Assembly (NCBI GenBank): GCA_007116575.1
Contig: SKIF01000014.1
Location: forward strand, 1 to 64,000
Source of the DNA: Paracoccaceae bacterium
GTDB lineage: Bacteria > Pseudomonadota > Alphaproteobacteria > Rhodobacterales > Rhodobacteraceae
Direction of reading: 5' to 3'
Length of the DNA: 64,000 nucleotides
Shown: positions 52,217 to 63,628 of the stretch, piece by piece
How positions within the stretch are numbered: the first letter of the stretch is position 1
How the letters are laid out: each line of letters opens with the position of its first letter
Position numbers and translations under genes: made by a program
Notes under the pieces: model-generated
The model's input: the letters and a program-made list of their open reading frames with translations, nothing else
What the model was told of the DNA's origin: nothing
Databases searched by the model: none

Positions 52217-52978
52217 ATGCTCAAGACCCGCATCATCCCCTGCCTGGACGTGGCCGATGGCCGTGTGGTCAAAGGCGTGAATTTCGTCGATCTGCGCGAT
52301 GCGGGCGACCCGGTCGAGGCGGCGAAAGCCTATGACGCTGCGGGGGCGGATGAGCTGTGCTTTCTCGACATCCACGCCACGCACGAAAATCGCGGGACCA
52401 TGTTCGATCTGGTCACGCGCACGGCAGAGAACTGCTTTATGCCGCTGACGGTTGGCGGGGGCGTGCGTACGGTCGAGGACGTGCGCGCACTGCTTCTGGC
52501 AGGGGCGGACAAGGTGTCGTTCAATTCCGCAGCAGTGGCCGACCCGGATGTGGTGGCGCGCGCGGCGGACCGTTTTGGCAGCCAGTGCATCGTCGTGGCC
52601 ATCGACGCCAAGACCGTTGCACCGGGGGAGTGGCAGATCTTCACCCATGGCGGGCGCAGGCCGACTGGGGTCGATGCCGTGGAATTCGCCCGCACGGTCG
52701 CGGCAAAGGGCGCAGGCGAGATCCTGCTGACCTCGATGGACCGCGACGGGACAAAGGCAGGGTTCAATCTGGACCTCACCCGCGCGATTGTCGATGCTGT
52801 GGGAATCCCGGTTATCGCCTCGGGCGGGGTCGGCAATCTTGATCATCTGGTCGAGGGAGTATCGGTCGCGGGGGCCTCGGCGGTGCTGGCGGCCTCGATC
52901 TTTCATTTCGGCGAATACACCATCGGCGAGGCCAAAGCGCATATGGCCGCCGCCGGCATCCCGGTGAGGCTGGCATGA
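52217..52978 (+). CDS. hisF: Imidazole glycerol phosphate synthase, cyclase subunit
   Basis: HisF with HisH makes imidazole glycerol phosphate and AICAR. The 253-residue TIM barrel starts [20 protein letters not shown], with Asp11 and Asp130-type catalytic residues in PCLDV and VVAIDAKTV, and phosphate-binding VGGGVRT and ASGGVGN. AAGAGGGG precedes the ATG; the track start is 16 codons early. It is coupled to hisE by ATGA. hisB, hisH and hisA are not in the window. Confidence 0.97.
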   Translation: MLKTRIIPCLDVADGRVVKGVNFVDLRDAGDPVEAAKAYDAAGADELCFLDIHATHENRGTMFDLVTRTAENCFMPLTVGGGVRTVEDVRALLLAGADKVSFNSAAVADPDVVARAADRFGSQCIVVAIDAKTVAPGEWQIFTHGGRRPTGVDAVEFARTVAAKGAGEILLTSMDRDGTKAGFNLDLTRAIVDAVGIPVIASGGVGNLDHLVEGVSVAGASAVLAASIFHFGEYTIGEAKAHMAAAGIPVRLA

Positions 52979-53301
52979 GCGCGCCCGATCATCCCATTGC
53001 GCGTCTGGCCGCGACCATTGCCGCGCGGCAGGGCGCCGACCCAGAGGTAAGCTGGACCGCGAAACTCATGGCCAAAGGGCCCGAAAAATGCGCCGAGAAA
53101 TTCGGCGAAGAAGCCATCGAGGCGGTGATCGAGGCGATCAAGGGCGACCGTGCCCGCCTGAGCTCGGAAGCGGCGGATGTGATCTATCACCTGCTGGTCA
53201 TGTGTGCCGCGCGCGGGGTGACGCTGGCCGATATCGAGGCAGAACTGGCGCGTCGCGAGGGAACGTCTGGCGTGGCCGAGAAAGCGGCGCGCAGGTCCTA
53301 A
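52975..53301 (+). CDS. hisE: Phosphoribosyl-ATP pyrophosphatase
   Basis: HisE hydrolyses PR-ATP to PR-AMP, step two of histidine synthesis. The 108-residue protein has the MazG-like helical motif [21 protein letters not shown] and [12 protein letters not shown]-type helix ([20 protein letters not shown]). It is not fused to HisI. It overlaps hisF by four bases. Confidence 0.95.
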   Translation: MSAPDHPIARLAATIAARQGADPEVSWTAKLMAKGPEKCAEKFGEEAIEAVIEAIKGDRARLSSEAADVIYHLLVMCAARGVTLADIEAELARREGTSGVAEKAARRS

Positions 53302-53365
53302 GCCGCCTTGCCCTGCCCCGGATCGGGGTATACAGAACACATGTTAAGCAACTCGCAGGCACGAC

Positions 53366-54268
53366 ATGAACGAGTGGCTGCTCTCACTGGTGGGCACCCC
53401 TGAAGGCGCAAGGCTGGCCACGGCTCTCGCACTGACCGCCGCGCTTGCGCATGCGGTCTTCGGCGCGCTGCAGAAGGGGATGCATGATCCGTGGCTGACG
53501 CGCGGGGCAATCGATTTCTGGCTGGTTATCATCGCCGGGCCGTTCGCGCTGTTCTATTTCGGCCCGCCTGCGCCCTTCATGTGGCCTGTGCTGGCCGGGG
53601 TGGTGGTGATCCATTTCCTCTACAAGCTGGCCATGGCGCTGGCCTATGAACGCGCGGCCTTTACCGTGGTCTACCCTGTGGTGCGCGGCACCGGGCCGCT
53701 GATCACGATCTTTGCCGCCATGGCGATCTTTGGCGAGCGATACACGGCTCTGCAATGGCTGGGCGTCGCCTGCCTGTCCGGGGGCATTTTGCTGCTCGCG
53801 CTGCGCAACCTGTCAGAAGAAAGGATCGACCCGCGCGCGCTCAAGATCGGCCTTGTCTGGGCGCTGATCGGCGGCGTGACCGTGGCGCTTTATACCACTT
53901 ATGACGCCTGGGCAATCCGGCTCTCGGGCGACCCGCTGGGCTTTGTGGCGTGGTTCTTTTTCCTGTCGTCTTTCGACTTCGCCATCCTCGCGGCTTGGCG
54001 CTACCGGCGCATGGCCGCCCCCCCTTCCCCGCGCCCACTGATGCTGCGGGGCTTTGCCGGGGCGGTGATCGGCTATGTCAGCTTCGGGTCGGTCATGGTC
54101 GCGACACTGGTCGGCAAGGTGGGCGAAGCCGCGATCCTGCGCGAGACCTCGACCGTCTTTGCCGCCCTGATCGGCTGGTTCATCCTGAAAGAGCGTGTCG
54201 GCCCGCGCAAGCTGGCGCTGATGGTGATGATCGCGCTGGGGGCGATGATCGTGGAATTCGGGCGCTAG
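53366..54268 (+). CDS. EamA-family (DMT superfamily) permease
   Basis: This 300-residue inner-membrane protein has ten hydrophobic segments in two EamA repeats (AFTVVYPVVRGTGPLITIFAAM; AILRETSTVFAALIGWFILKE). DMT permeases export metabolites or amino acids; no substrate is evident. A CCCCG-GAT-CGGGG hairpin and TATACA lie in the gap after hisE, so it may have its own promoter. Its stop overlaps that of the CoA-binding gene by four bases on the other strand. Confidence 0.88.
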   Translation: MNEWLLSLVGTPEGARLATALALTAALAHAVFGALQKGMHDPWLTRGAIDFWLVIIAGPFALFYFGPPAPFMWPVLAGVVVIHFLYKLAMALAYERAAFTVVYPVVRGTGPLITIFAAMAIFGERYTALQWLGVACLSGGILLLALRNLSEERIDPRALKIGLVWALIGGVTVALYTTYDAWAIRLSGDPLGFVAWFFFLSSFDFAILAAWRYRRMAAPPSPRPLMLRGFAGAVIGYVSFGSVMVATLVGKVGEAAILRETSTVFAALIGWFILKERVGPRKLALMVMIALGAMIVEFGR

Positions 54269-54735
54269 AGCCGCGACGAGATGATGCCCGTGTTGATCCC
54301 GCCCATGCGCAATTCGCCATAGAGGCGCTGATATTCCATCTTGGGGCAAAGGTTCTCGACCACCTCCACTCCGCGCGCGCGGGCCTTTGCGGCGGCCTCG
54401 GCGTGTTCGACGCCGATCTGCATCCAGACCGTGCGCAGCCCCGGCAGATGCTCCAGTGCCTCATCGACAATCGGCGGCACCGCCTCGGAGCGACGGAAGA
54501 TATCGACCATATCCACATCCGCGGGGCAGTCGGCGAGGCTGGCGCGCACGGTCTCGCCAAAAAGGGTCTCGCCGGCATGGCCGGGATTGACCGGGATCAC
54601 GCGAAACCCCTTCAGCTTGAGATAGCGCGCCACATAATAGCTGGGCCGGACCGGATTGGCCGAAACGCCGACCACGGCGATCAAACGGGTCCGGGTCAGG
54701 ATGCGGCGGAGGGTGGTGTCATCGGGGCGGGTCAT
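54265..54735 (-). CDS. CoA-binding domain protein (YccU-like)
   Basis: This 156-residue protein has a Rossmann-like CoA-binding domain: LIAVVGVSANPVRPSYYVARYL, GFRVIPVNPGHAGETLFGE and WMQIGVEHAEAAAKARARGVEVVENLCPK. The family is widespread and lacks a firm function. The track start lies 31 codons upstream in the sRNA/terminator region; the ATG at 54735 is the family start. The uvrB-side terminator separates it from uvrB. Confidence 0.9.
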   Translation of the reverse strand: MTRPDDTTLRRILTRTRLIAVVGVSANPVRPSYYVARYLKLKGFRVIPVNPGHAGETLFGETVRASLADCPADVDMVDIFRRSEAVPPIVDEALEHLPGLRTVWMQIGVEHAEAAAKARARGVEVVENLCPKMEYQRLYGELRMGGINTGIISSRL

Positions 54736-54774
54736 GGCGCGATGGTGGCGCGGTCGGAGCCTCGGCGCAAGACG

Positions 54775-54801
54775 AAAAAACGCCCGGCGAGACGCCGGGC
54801 G
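54775..54801 (-). terminator. Strong intrinsic terminator downstream of uvrB
   Basis: On the minus strand the 9-bp perfect stem CGCCCGGCG/CGCCGGGCG with a 3-base loop is followed by six T. It lies 119 bases beyond the uvrB stop codon and 40 bases before the CoA-binding gene start. It is the best intrinsic terminator in the window. Confidence 0.88.
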
Positions 54802-54853
54802 CAGGTGCGGAACGAGGGACAGTAACAATACAGACGCGGATGTTCCGGTCCTG
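54775..54853 (-). ncRNA. Candidate small RNA between uvrB and the CoA-binding gene
   Basis: TATAGT on the minus strand (54865-54860) looks like a -10 element. A transcript starting near 54853 would run about 80 bases to the strong terminator. No ORF with a Shine-Dalgarno is inside. The -35 region is poor, so the RNA may instead be the processed 3' UTR of uvrB. No known family is recognised. Confidence 0.35.
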
Positions 54854-54919
54854 CGTCACACTATAGCAGATGGGGGCGCTTGGCGCGATTTCCAGTGACA
54901 CTCGCGCAACTGTGAGGGG

Positions 54920-57094
<2,175 letters not shown>

Positions 57095-57215
57095 GATGGC
57101 ATCCTTGGCAGCAGGTCCATACTTGGGCTTTCGCACGATGGCTTCAAGCGGGAAAGAGGCATGGACGCGCGCACGCGCCCTTGCCTCGCCGCGCCGTCCG
57201 ACGGAAAATGCTGTC

Positions 57216-59027
57216 ATGAAACGATATGCCCCTCTGTTGCAGCTTGGACTGATTCTCGGTCTGTTGCTGCTGGCTTTCTCGCTGAGCGGCGATTTTCAGG
57301 AAATCGCCGCCGGGGTCGCGCTGTTCCTTTTGGGCATGATGCTGCTGGAGGATGGGTTCAAAGCCATGGGTGGCGGGCTGCTGGAGCGGTTCCTGGCGGC
57401 CAGCACAGGCAGCCTGCCGCGCGCGATGGGCTTCGGCATGGCCGCCACGACCGTCACGCAATCCAGCTCGCTCGTCTCGGTGATCGCGATTTCCTTTCTC
57501 AGCGCGGGGCTGATCTCGCTGGCCGCCGGGGTCGGGATCATCTTCGGGGCCAATCTGGGCACCACGACCGGGGCCTGGCTGATCGCGGGGGTGGGCGTGC
57601 GGGTGGATATCGCGCGCTACGCCATGCCGATCCTTGCCTTCGGGGCGGTGCTGATGTTCCAGCGGGCGCGGGGGTTGCGCGGGGCGGGGCTGGTGCTCCT
57701 CGGGATCGGGCTGGTCTTCCTGGGCATTGCCTTTATCAAGGACGGGTTTGACGCCTTCAGCGCGGGGTTCGATCTGACACGGCTGGCGCTGACCGGCGTG
57801 CTGGGGCTGGTGGTCTATACGCTGATCGGCGCGGGCGCGACTGTGGTGATGCAGTCAAGCCATGCCACCATGCTCTTGGTGATCACGGCACTGGCCTCGG
57901 GGCAGATCAGCTATGAGAACGCGCTCGCGGTGGCCATCGGCGCCAATATCGGCACCACGGTCACGGCGCTGATCGGGGCGGCGCAGGCGAATTTTCAGGG
58001 CAAGCGACTGGCGCTGGGGCATCTGATCTTCAACATGGTCACGGCAGTCACCGCGCTGGTGCTGATCGTGCCGTTGCGGATGCTGGTGGACGGGATCAGC
58101 GACCTTGTCGGCATTGCGCCCGACGATTTCGCGCTGCGGCTGGCGGTCTTTCACACTCTGTTCAACCTCTTGGGCATTGTCTTGATGGTGCCGCAGATGC
58201 CGCGCCTGCTGGCCTATCTCGAACGCCGCATCGCCTCGCCCGCGCCCTCGATCAGCCAGCCGCGTTATATCAATGCCGATCTGGGCAGCTTCCCGGTCAC
58301 GCTGTTGACGGCGATGAAGAACGAATTGCGCCATCTGGCGCAGAATGCGGCGCATCTGATTGCCGGAGCGGTCAATCTGCGGCTTGATGACCTGTTGGCA
58401 TCAAAGGATCTGCGCCTGACCGTCGAACGCAGCCGCGAGGCCATCGGGCTGGATGTCGAGCGCCGCTATGAGGAGAAGATCAAGACCCTGCATTCGGCCA
58501 TCGTGGAGTTTGCCGCGCAGAAGACAGCGCTCAGCCTGCCTGCCGCGGCGGCGCTGCGCTTGCAGGAACTGCGCGACGGAGCCAATGCGCTGGTCCGCGC
58601 GGTCAAGGCCGTCAAGCACCTGCACGAAAACACGCGCCGCTATACCGAAGTGCCGCAGGGCGAGGTGACGGTTCTCTATGACCGGCTGCGCGAATCCATC
58701 GCGCAGATCCTTGTCGAGATTGAGGCGCTGGAGGCCGCTCCGCCCGAGAGCCGCTCGGCGCTCTGGATCGCCGAGGAACGCAGCGCCTTGCGCGACGAAT
58801 CGGCCAAGGTCAGCAAGTTGGTCGAGCGGTTGCTTCAGCGCCGCCAGATCGCTGCCACGAATGCCACCTCCTTCCTGAACGATGCGCGTTATGCTCAGGA
58901 AGCGATGGAAGCGCTGCTGGATGCAGCAGAACTCCTCTATCTTGACGACGATCAGGCCATGGCCGAGATCGAGCGGCTGCTGGCAATGGAAGCGGCCGAC
59001 GAGGGCGAGGAGCCGCTAGCGTCATGA
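57216..59027 (+). CDS. Na/Pi cotransporter family protein with PhoU-like C-terminal domain
   Basis: This 603-residue protein has an N-terminal membrane domain with two NptA-type repeats ([42 protein letters not shown], each with the QSS motif). A long cytosolic helical PhoU-like region of about 230 residues follows ([41 protein letters not shown]). It resembles E. coli YjbB, which mainly exports phosphate. The ATG at 57216 is chosen; the track start runs antisense into uvrB. No tandem Pho box is seen upstream. Confidence 0.92.
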   Translation: MKRYAPLLQLGLILGLLLLAFSLSGDFQEIAAGVALFLLGMMLLEDGFKAMGGGLLERFLAASTGSLPRAMGFGMAATTVTQSSSLVSVIAISFLSAGLISLAAGVGIIFGANLGTTTGAWLIAGVGVRVDIARYAMPILAFGAVLMFQRARGLRGAGLVLLGIGLVFLGIAFIKDGFDAFSAGFDLTRLALTGVLGLVVYTLIGAGATVVMQSSHATMLLVITALASGQISYENALAVAIGANIGTTVTALIGAAQANFQGKRLALGHLIFNMVTAVTALVLIVPLRMLVDGISDLVGIAPDDFALRLAVFHTLFNLLGIVLMVPQMPRLLAYLERRIASPAPSISQPRYINADLGSFPVTLLTAMKNELRHLAQNAAHLIAGAVNLRLDDLLASKDLRLTVERSREAIGLDVERRYEEKIKTLHSAIVEFAAQKTALSLPAAAALRLQELRDGANALVRAVKAVKHLHENTRRYTEVPQGEVTVLYDRLRESIAQILVEIEALEAAPPESRSALWIAEERSALRDESAKVSKLVERLLQRRQIAATNATSFLNDARYAQEAMEALLDAAELLYLDDDQAMAEIERLLAMEAADEGEEPLAS

Positions 59028-59078
59028 CAGTGACACATGACCGTGTTAGCCTTTGCCACCGGCCCGCGAGGTGCGCCG

Positions 59079-59360
59079 ATGGCTTTTGAAAAACTGACTG
59101 CGAAGCTCGACAAGTATTTTGGGCGACTCGGCGAAGGCGAGGCGCGCAAGATCAGGTCCGCCGATGTCGGAAAGATCATTGCCAAGCTGGAAAAGCGGCG
59201 CGCGGATCTGGCGCTTGAAGCACTCAAGAAGCCGCACAAGGGCGAACGATTGGCGCAAAAGATCGAGGCCGCCGACGCAATGCTGACGCGGGCGCGCTTC
59301 CTTCTGGACAAGGTGCAGACCGAAGGGCCTGAGGCAGATGGCCCGGATGGCAAGGATTGA
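59079..59360 (+). CDS. Small hypothetical protein
   Basis: This 93-residue, Lys/Glu/Ala-rich, probably all-helical protein (MAFEKLTAKLDKYFGRLGEG, EKRRADLALEALKKPHKGER) has no signal peptide or membrane segment. GAGG seven bases before ATG 59079 favours that start over the track start at 59037. It sits between the Na/Pi transporter and argE on the same strand with short gaps, so it is probably co-transcribed. I recognise no domain. Codon use looks normal for the window. Confidence 0.75.
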   Translation: MAFEKLTAKLDKYFGRLGEGEARKIRSADVGKIIAKLEKRRADLALEALKKPHKGERLAQKIEAADAMLTRARFLLDKVQTEGPEADGPDGKD

Positions 59361-59411
59361 CCCGCCCGCGCGGGACGGCTAGCCATGTCATGTTCGCACG
59401 GGGAGGGCAGC

Positions 59412-60602
59412 ATGGCAGGGTCAGGGCAGTCGGCGGAACTCGGGCGCTGCAAGGCCATTCTCGCCGATCTGGTGGCATTTCCGACTGTCTCATCCGACAG
59501 CAATCACGAAATCATCGACTATCTGGCCGATGCGCTGAAGACCGCTGGCGCACGCTTCTGGACCGAACCCGATCCGACAGGCACAAAAGCCAATCTCTTT
59601 GCCACCATCGGCCCGGACTGCGCGGGCGGCGTGGTGCTCTCGGGCCATACTGATGTCGTCCCGGTGGCCGATCAGCCTTGGAGCACCGACCCGTTCACTC
59701 TGGTCGAGCGCGAGGGGCGGCTTTACGGGCGCGGTACCTGCGACATGAAGGGCTTTGTCGCGGCCTGCGTCGCGATGGCACCGGTCTTTGCCCGCGCCGA
59801 TCTGAAAGTGCCAGTGCATTTCGCCCTGACCTATGACGAGGAGATCGGCTGTTTCGGCGCACAGGCGCTGGTGGAAAGCCTGCGCACGCGCGGGATTGCG
59901 CCCGCGGTGGCGATCATCGGCGAGCCCTCGATGATGCTGCCGGTGGACGGGCACAAGGGCTGCTATGAATACACGACATGGGTAACCGGGCTGGAAGGGC
60001 ATGGCTCGTCCCCGGACCGGGGCGTGAATGCCGTCGAACATGCCGCGCGGCTGGTGCTGGAACTGGTGCGGCTGCGCGAGGCGCTAAAGACGCGCGCGCC
60101 TGTCGATTGCCCGTTTGACCCGCCCCACAGCACGATAAATCCCGGCGTGCTGACCGGCGGACAGGCGCATAACATCATCCCCGGCAAGGCCCGCATCGAC
60201 TGGGAAATGCGCCCGGTTCAGGCCACTGATGCCGATTTCGTCAAGGCGTCTCTCGCGCGGATGATCGCGGAAGACCTGCTGCCCGCGATGCGCGCAACCT
60301 GTCCCGAGGCAAGCATCGAGACCGAAACCGTGGCCGAGGTCGCGGGGCTGGAACGCACGGCCCGGAACCCGGCGCGCGATCTGGTCATGGCGCTGACCGG
60401 GACCAACGCGCCGGGGTTGGTGCCCTTTGGCACCGAAGCGGGGCTGTTTCAGTCCATTGGCATTGCCTCGGTCATCTGCGGGCCGGGGGATATCGCGCAG
60501 GCGCACAAGCCCGATGAATTCGTCACGCTCGATCAGCTTTCCGCCTGTCTCGACCTGCTGGCGCGGCTGGCACACCGGATGGAGCAGGGGCCAGTGACCT
60601 GA
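59412..60602 (+). CDS. argE: Acetylornithine deacetylase
   Basis: ArgE removes acetyl from N-acetylornithine in arginine synthesis. The 396-residue M20 metallopeptidase-fold protein has LSGHTDVVPV (first metal ligand), GRGTCDMKGFVA (bridging Asp), TYDEEIGCFGA (catalytic Glu pair) and PFGTEAGLFQ. GGGAGG five bases before ATG 59412 makes this a better start than 59385. Relatives include other M20 amidohydrolases, but the length and motifs fit the alphaproteobacterial ArgE type. It converges with the DUF2059 gene. Confidence 0.9.
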   Translation: MAGSGQSAELGRCKAILADLVAFPTVSSDSNHEIIDYLADALKTAGARFWTEPDPTGTKANLFATIGPDCAGGVVLSGHTDVVPVADQPWSTDPFTLVEREGRLYGRGTCDMKGFVAACVAMAPVFARADLKVPVHFALTYDEEIGCFGAQALVESLRTRGIAPAVAIIGEPSMMLPVDGHKGCYEYTTWVTGLEGHGSSPDRGVNAVEHAARLVLELVRLREALKTRAPVDCPFDPPHSTINPGVLTGGQAHNIIPGKARIDWEMRPVQATDADFVKASLARMIAEDLLPAMRATCPEASIETETVAEVAGLERTARNPARDLVMALTGTNAPGLVPFGTEAGLFQSIGIASVICGPGDIAQAHKPDEFVTLDQLSACLDLLARLAHRMEQGPVT

Positions 60603-60615
60603 ACACGGCCCGCGT

Positions 60616-61464
60616 TCAGAGCTCTTCCATCCGGATCCGCAGCCCCAGAGCCTGACCAAGGCGGCGCGAGATGTCGCTGAACACGGTGTCAAAAGCACGG
60701 AACATGGCCTGATTGAAACCGACCGCTGCGGGCGTGGCGGCATACTCGACCAGAGCGCGCATTTCGTCATCCGAGAGCGGCTGATAGGCCATCAGAAAAT
60801 AGGATTCGATCCAATCCTCGGTATCGGCACGGATAGCGCGCTCCTGCTCCCAAACAAGACGCAACAGATCATCGTCCGAGAGACCGAACACGGCGTCCTC
60901 GTCCTGCATGCCCCGGTAATAGGCAAGGCTGGTGTTCAGCCCCAGAGAGACGTTCAACTCGGTCAGGTCATTGGCATAAATGCGGGCGCGTACAAGCGCC
61001 AGCCGCGCGGCCCTTGGGCTTGAGGCGGGCGCGGCCCTCGCGTCGTCCAACGCGATGCGCGCGGTCTCATCGACGGCATCATCCAGCAAAGCCTCTCGCG
61101 CGGTGATTTCAAGTCTCAGGACACGCTGGCCCAAATCGGTATCGGCAAAGGCGAGCGCTTCCTCGCGCCATGCCGGGCGGGGTTCCAGCTCGGCCTCCAA
61201 CTCAGCGAGAAAGGCAGAAAGCAACCGCTCAGAGTCGTAGATCGCATTCACATCGGACTCGAATCGCGCCAGCCGCCCGCCCTGCAGCGGAACCGCCCCT
61301 TCGGCCAATGCGGCGTGCCGCCCCTCCTCTGCCATGATCACGAACAGCTCCTCGAGCAGATAGGCGCGCGCAAGTTCACTGGCCTGCGCTGCGCGGGTCA
61401 GAACAGGAAGCGCGGCGAGAAGAGCCAACGAGACAAGGAAGATGCGAAGCAGCGGAGCGGGCAT
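60616..61464 (-). CDS. DUF2059 domain-containing exported protein
   Basis: This 282-residue protein has an N-terminal signal peptide (LLRIFLVSLALLAALPVLTRAAQA) and a helical body. The C-terminal part (LSDDEMRALVEYAATPAAVGFN, then AMFRAFDTVFSDISRRLGQAL) matches the DUF2059 pattern. The function is unknown; the location is likely periplasmic. The start at 61464 lacks a clear Shine-Dalgarno. It is divergent from the DapA-like gene with a 190-base gap that shows no clear element. Confidence 0.82.
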   Translation of the reverse strand: MPAPLLRIFLVSLALLAALPVLTRAAQASELARAYLLEELFVIMAEEGRHAALAEGAVPLQGGRLARFESDVNAIYDSERLLSAFLAELEAELEPRPAWREEALAFADTDLGQRVLRLEITAREALLDDAVDETARIALDDARAAPASSPRAARLALVRARIYANDLTELNVSLGLNTSLAYYRGMQDEDAVFGLSDDDLLRLVWEQERAIRADTEDWIESYFLMAYQPLSDDEMRALVEYAATPAAVGFNQAMFRAFDTVFSDISRRLGQALGLRIRMEEL

Positions 61465-61654
61465 GAGGGAATCCGGTATTGGTTTCGACCCGACTCTACG
61501 CAAAGCACCTGCGCGAGGCCACAGGTTTTCGCGCGCATCGGGCCGAGGGGCAAACGGGGTTGCCTTCGGGCGAGAGAGCGGTCAGCTTCGGGCCAGCGCG
61601 GCTCTGCACCCGCGCATTCCCGCGGGCAACAGAGGCCGACGCGGAGAGGACCAC

Positions 61655-62593
61655 ATGAGCGACAGAGTCGGAGGGCGCAAGATGAGTTTCGGACCCGGCA
61701 GCAAGGGCGTCTATGCCATCGCCCCCACACCATTTCTGCCCGATGGCGCGCTCGATACAGCCTCGGTTGCACAGATGACGGCGTATTACAGGCAGGTCGG
61801 GGTGCAGGGGCTGACGATTCTGGGTATCATGGGCGAGGCACCGAAGCTCGAACCGGAAGAGAGCCTGGCGGTCGTGCGCGGCGTGCTGGGGGCAGCAGAC
61901 GGGCTGCCCGTGGTTGTCGGCGTCTCGGCACCCGGTTTCGCCGCCATGCGCCGACTGGCGCAAGAGTCCATGGCCGCCGGTGCCGCAGGCGTGATGATCG
62001 CCCCGCCCGCCTCCATGCGCACGGATGAGCAAATCTGCGGATATTACCGGCAGGCCGTGGCCGCCATCGGTAGCGATATCCCATTCGTGCTGCAGGACCA
62101 CCCGACTGCGACCGGAGTGGTGATGTCGAACGCGGTGGTGCGGCGCATCATCGAAGAGAACCCCTCTTGCGTAATGCTCAAGCACGAGGACTGGCCGGGG
62201 CTCGAGAAGATCAGTGCATTGCGCCGCTGGCAGGCCGAGGACGGGCTGCGCGAGGTGTCAATCCTATGCGGCAATGGTGCGCTGTTTCTGGATTTCGAGA
62301 TGGAGCGCGGTGCCGATGGCGCGATGACCGGCTATGCCTTTCCCGAAATGCTGCTGGAGGTCGTGCGCGAGATGCGGGCAGGCAATCGCGACGCGGCGCA
62401 TGACGCCTTTGACCGGCACCTGCCCCTGCTGCGCTACGAGCATCAGCCGGGTGTCGGGCTGGCTGTGCGGAAATACGTGCTCGCGCGGCGCGGGATCATC
62501 GCGCATGACGCGCTGCGCGCGCCCTGTGCGCGGCTGAGCGCGGCAGCGCGGGCCGAGGTGGATTACCTGCTCGACCGGCTGGGGCCAGTGTGA
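61655..62593 (+). CDS. Dihydrodipicolinate synthase-superfamily (DapA-like) aldolase/lyase
   Basis: This is a TIM-barrel Schiff-base enzyme of 312 residues. The substrate loop is LGIMGEAPKL instead of GxTGE, and the catalytic Lys appears in VMLKHEDWPG. The position of the YNxP motif with the catalytic Tyr reads LQDHPTATG, so the Tyr is absent. It is therefore unlikely to be the housekeeping lysine-pathway DapA; other members act on keto acids or sugars. GAGAGGA precedes ATG 61655; Met10 is an alternative start. It converges with tdh. Confidence 0.85.
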   Translation: MSDRVGGRKMSFGPGSKGVYAIAPTPFLPDGALDTASVAQMTAYYRQVGVQGLTILGIMGEAPKLEPEESLAVVRGVLGAADGLPVVVGVSAPGFAAMRRLAQESMAAGAAGVMIAPPASMRTDEQICGYYRQAVAAIGSDIPFVLQDHPTATGVVMSNAVVRRIIEENPSCVMLKHEDWPGLEKISALRRWQAEDGLREVSILCGNGALFLDFEMERGADGAMTGYAFPEMLLEVVREMRAGNRDAAHDAFDRHLPLLRYEHQPGVGLAVRKYVLARRGIIAHDALRAPCARLSAAARAEVDYLLDRLGPV

Positions 62594-62602
62594 GCGGGCG
62601 GA

Positions 62603-63628
62603 TCACGCCCAATCCAGCACAACCTTGCCCGATTGCCCGCTGCGCATGATCTCGAAACCCTGCGCGAAATCATCCACCGCGAAGCGATGGGTGATGACAG
62701 GGCGAATCTTCAGACCGTTTTCCAGCATCGCGATCATCTTGTACCAGGTCTCGAAAATCTCGCGCCCGTAAACCCCCTTGATCGTGATCGCCTTGAACAC
62801 GATGCGCGACCAGTCCACCGGGCTTTTCCCCGGCGGGATACCAAGAAGGGCGATGCGCCCGCCCATGACCAGATTTTCGACCATCTGGTCAAGCGCGACC
62901 TGATTGCCGGACATTTCAAGCCCGACATCGAAGCCCTCGCGCATTTTCAGACGCGATTTCACCTCAGCCAGATCTTCTTGTGCGACATTGACCGACATCA
63001 CATCGGCCACTTTTGCGGCCAGTTCCAGCCGCATCGGATTCACATCCGTGATCACCACATGACGCGCACCGACATGGCGGGCGACCGCCGCCGCCATGAT
63101 CCCGATCGGGCCAGCGCCAGTGATCAGCACATCCTCGCCCACCAGATCGAAGCTGAGCGCGGTGTGAACCGCATTGCCCAGCGGGTCGAGGATCGCACCT
63201 ATATCATCGTCAATCGCATCGGGCAGCGGCACGACATTGAAGGCCGGAAGCCGCAGGTATTCCGCGAAGGCCCCTGGTTCATTGACGCCGATGCCGCGCG
63301 TGGCGGGGTCGAGATGGAACTTGCCTGCGCGGCTCTGGCGGCTGTCGCGGCCGATCAGATGCCCCTCGCCCGAACAGCGCTGCCCGATCGCAAGCCCGGT
63401 CACATTGCGGCCCATCTCCACGATTTCGCCCGCGAATTCATGTCCCGTGATCAGCGGCACCGGCACAGTGCGCTGCGCCCAGTCATCCCAGTTCCAGATA
63501 TGAATATCGGTGCCGCAAATGCCTGTCTTGCGCACGCGGATCAGCACATCATCTGGGCCGATTTCGGGGACCGGGGCCTCGATCTGCCACAGCCCCGGCG
63601 CAGCGCGCGATTTCTCCAGCGCCTTCAT
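62603..63628 (-). CDS. tdh: L-threonine 3-dehydrogenase (variant lacking the structural zinc cysteines)
   Basis: Tdh oxidises threonine to 2-amino-3-ketobutyrate with NAD. The 341-residue zinc alcohol dehydrogenase-family protein has the catalytic zinc ligands [14 protein letters not shown] and GHEFAGEI, and the NAD motif [15 protein letters not shown]. The lobe that in E. coli Tdh carries four structural-zinc cysteines reads [20 protein letters not shown], with none of the four. Synteny supports the function: it overlaps kbl by four bases, giving the standard kbl-tdh operon for threonine to glycine plus acetyl-CoA. Confidence 0.94.
   Translation of the reverse strand: MKALEKSRAAPGLWQIEAPVPEIGPDDVLIRVRKTGICGTDIHIWNWDDWAQRTVPVPLITGHEFAGEIVEMGRNVTGLAIGQRCSGEGHLIGRDSRQSRAGKFHLDPATRGIGVNEPGAFAEYLRLPAFNVVPLPDAIDDDIGAILDPLGNAVHTALSFDLVGEDVLITGAGPIGIMAAAVARHVGARHVVITDVNPMRLELAAKVADVMSVNVAQEDLAEVKSRLKMREGFDVGLEMSGNQVALDQMVENLVMGGRIALLGIPPGKSPVDWSRIVFKAITIKGVYGREIFETWYKMIAMLENGLKIRPVITHRFAVDDFAQGFEIMRSGQSGKVVLDWA

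Noticed and set aside
59020-59045. Pho box at the end of the Na/Pi gene (CTGTCAT on the minus strand)
   Set aside because: Only one heptamer matches; the sequence 11 bases away does not, and no minus-strand gene starts there.
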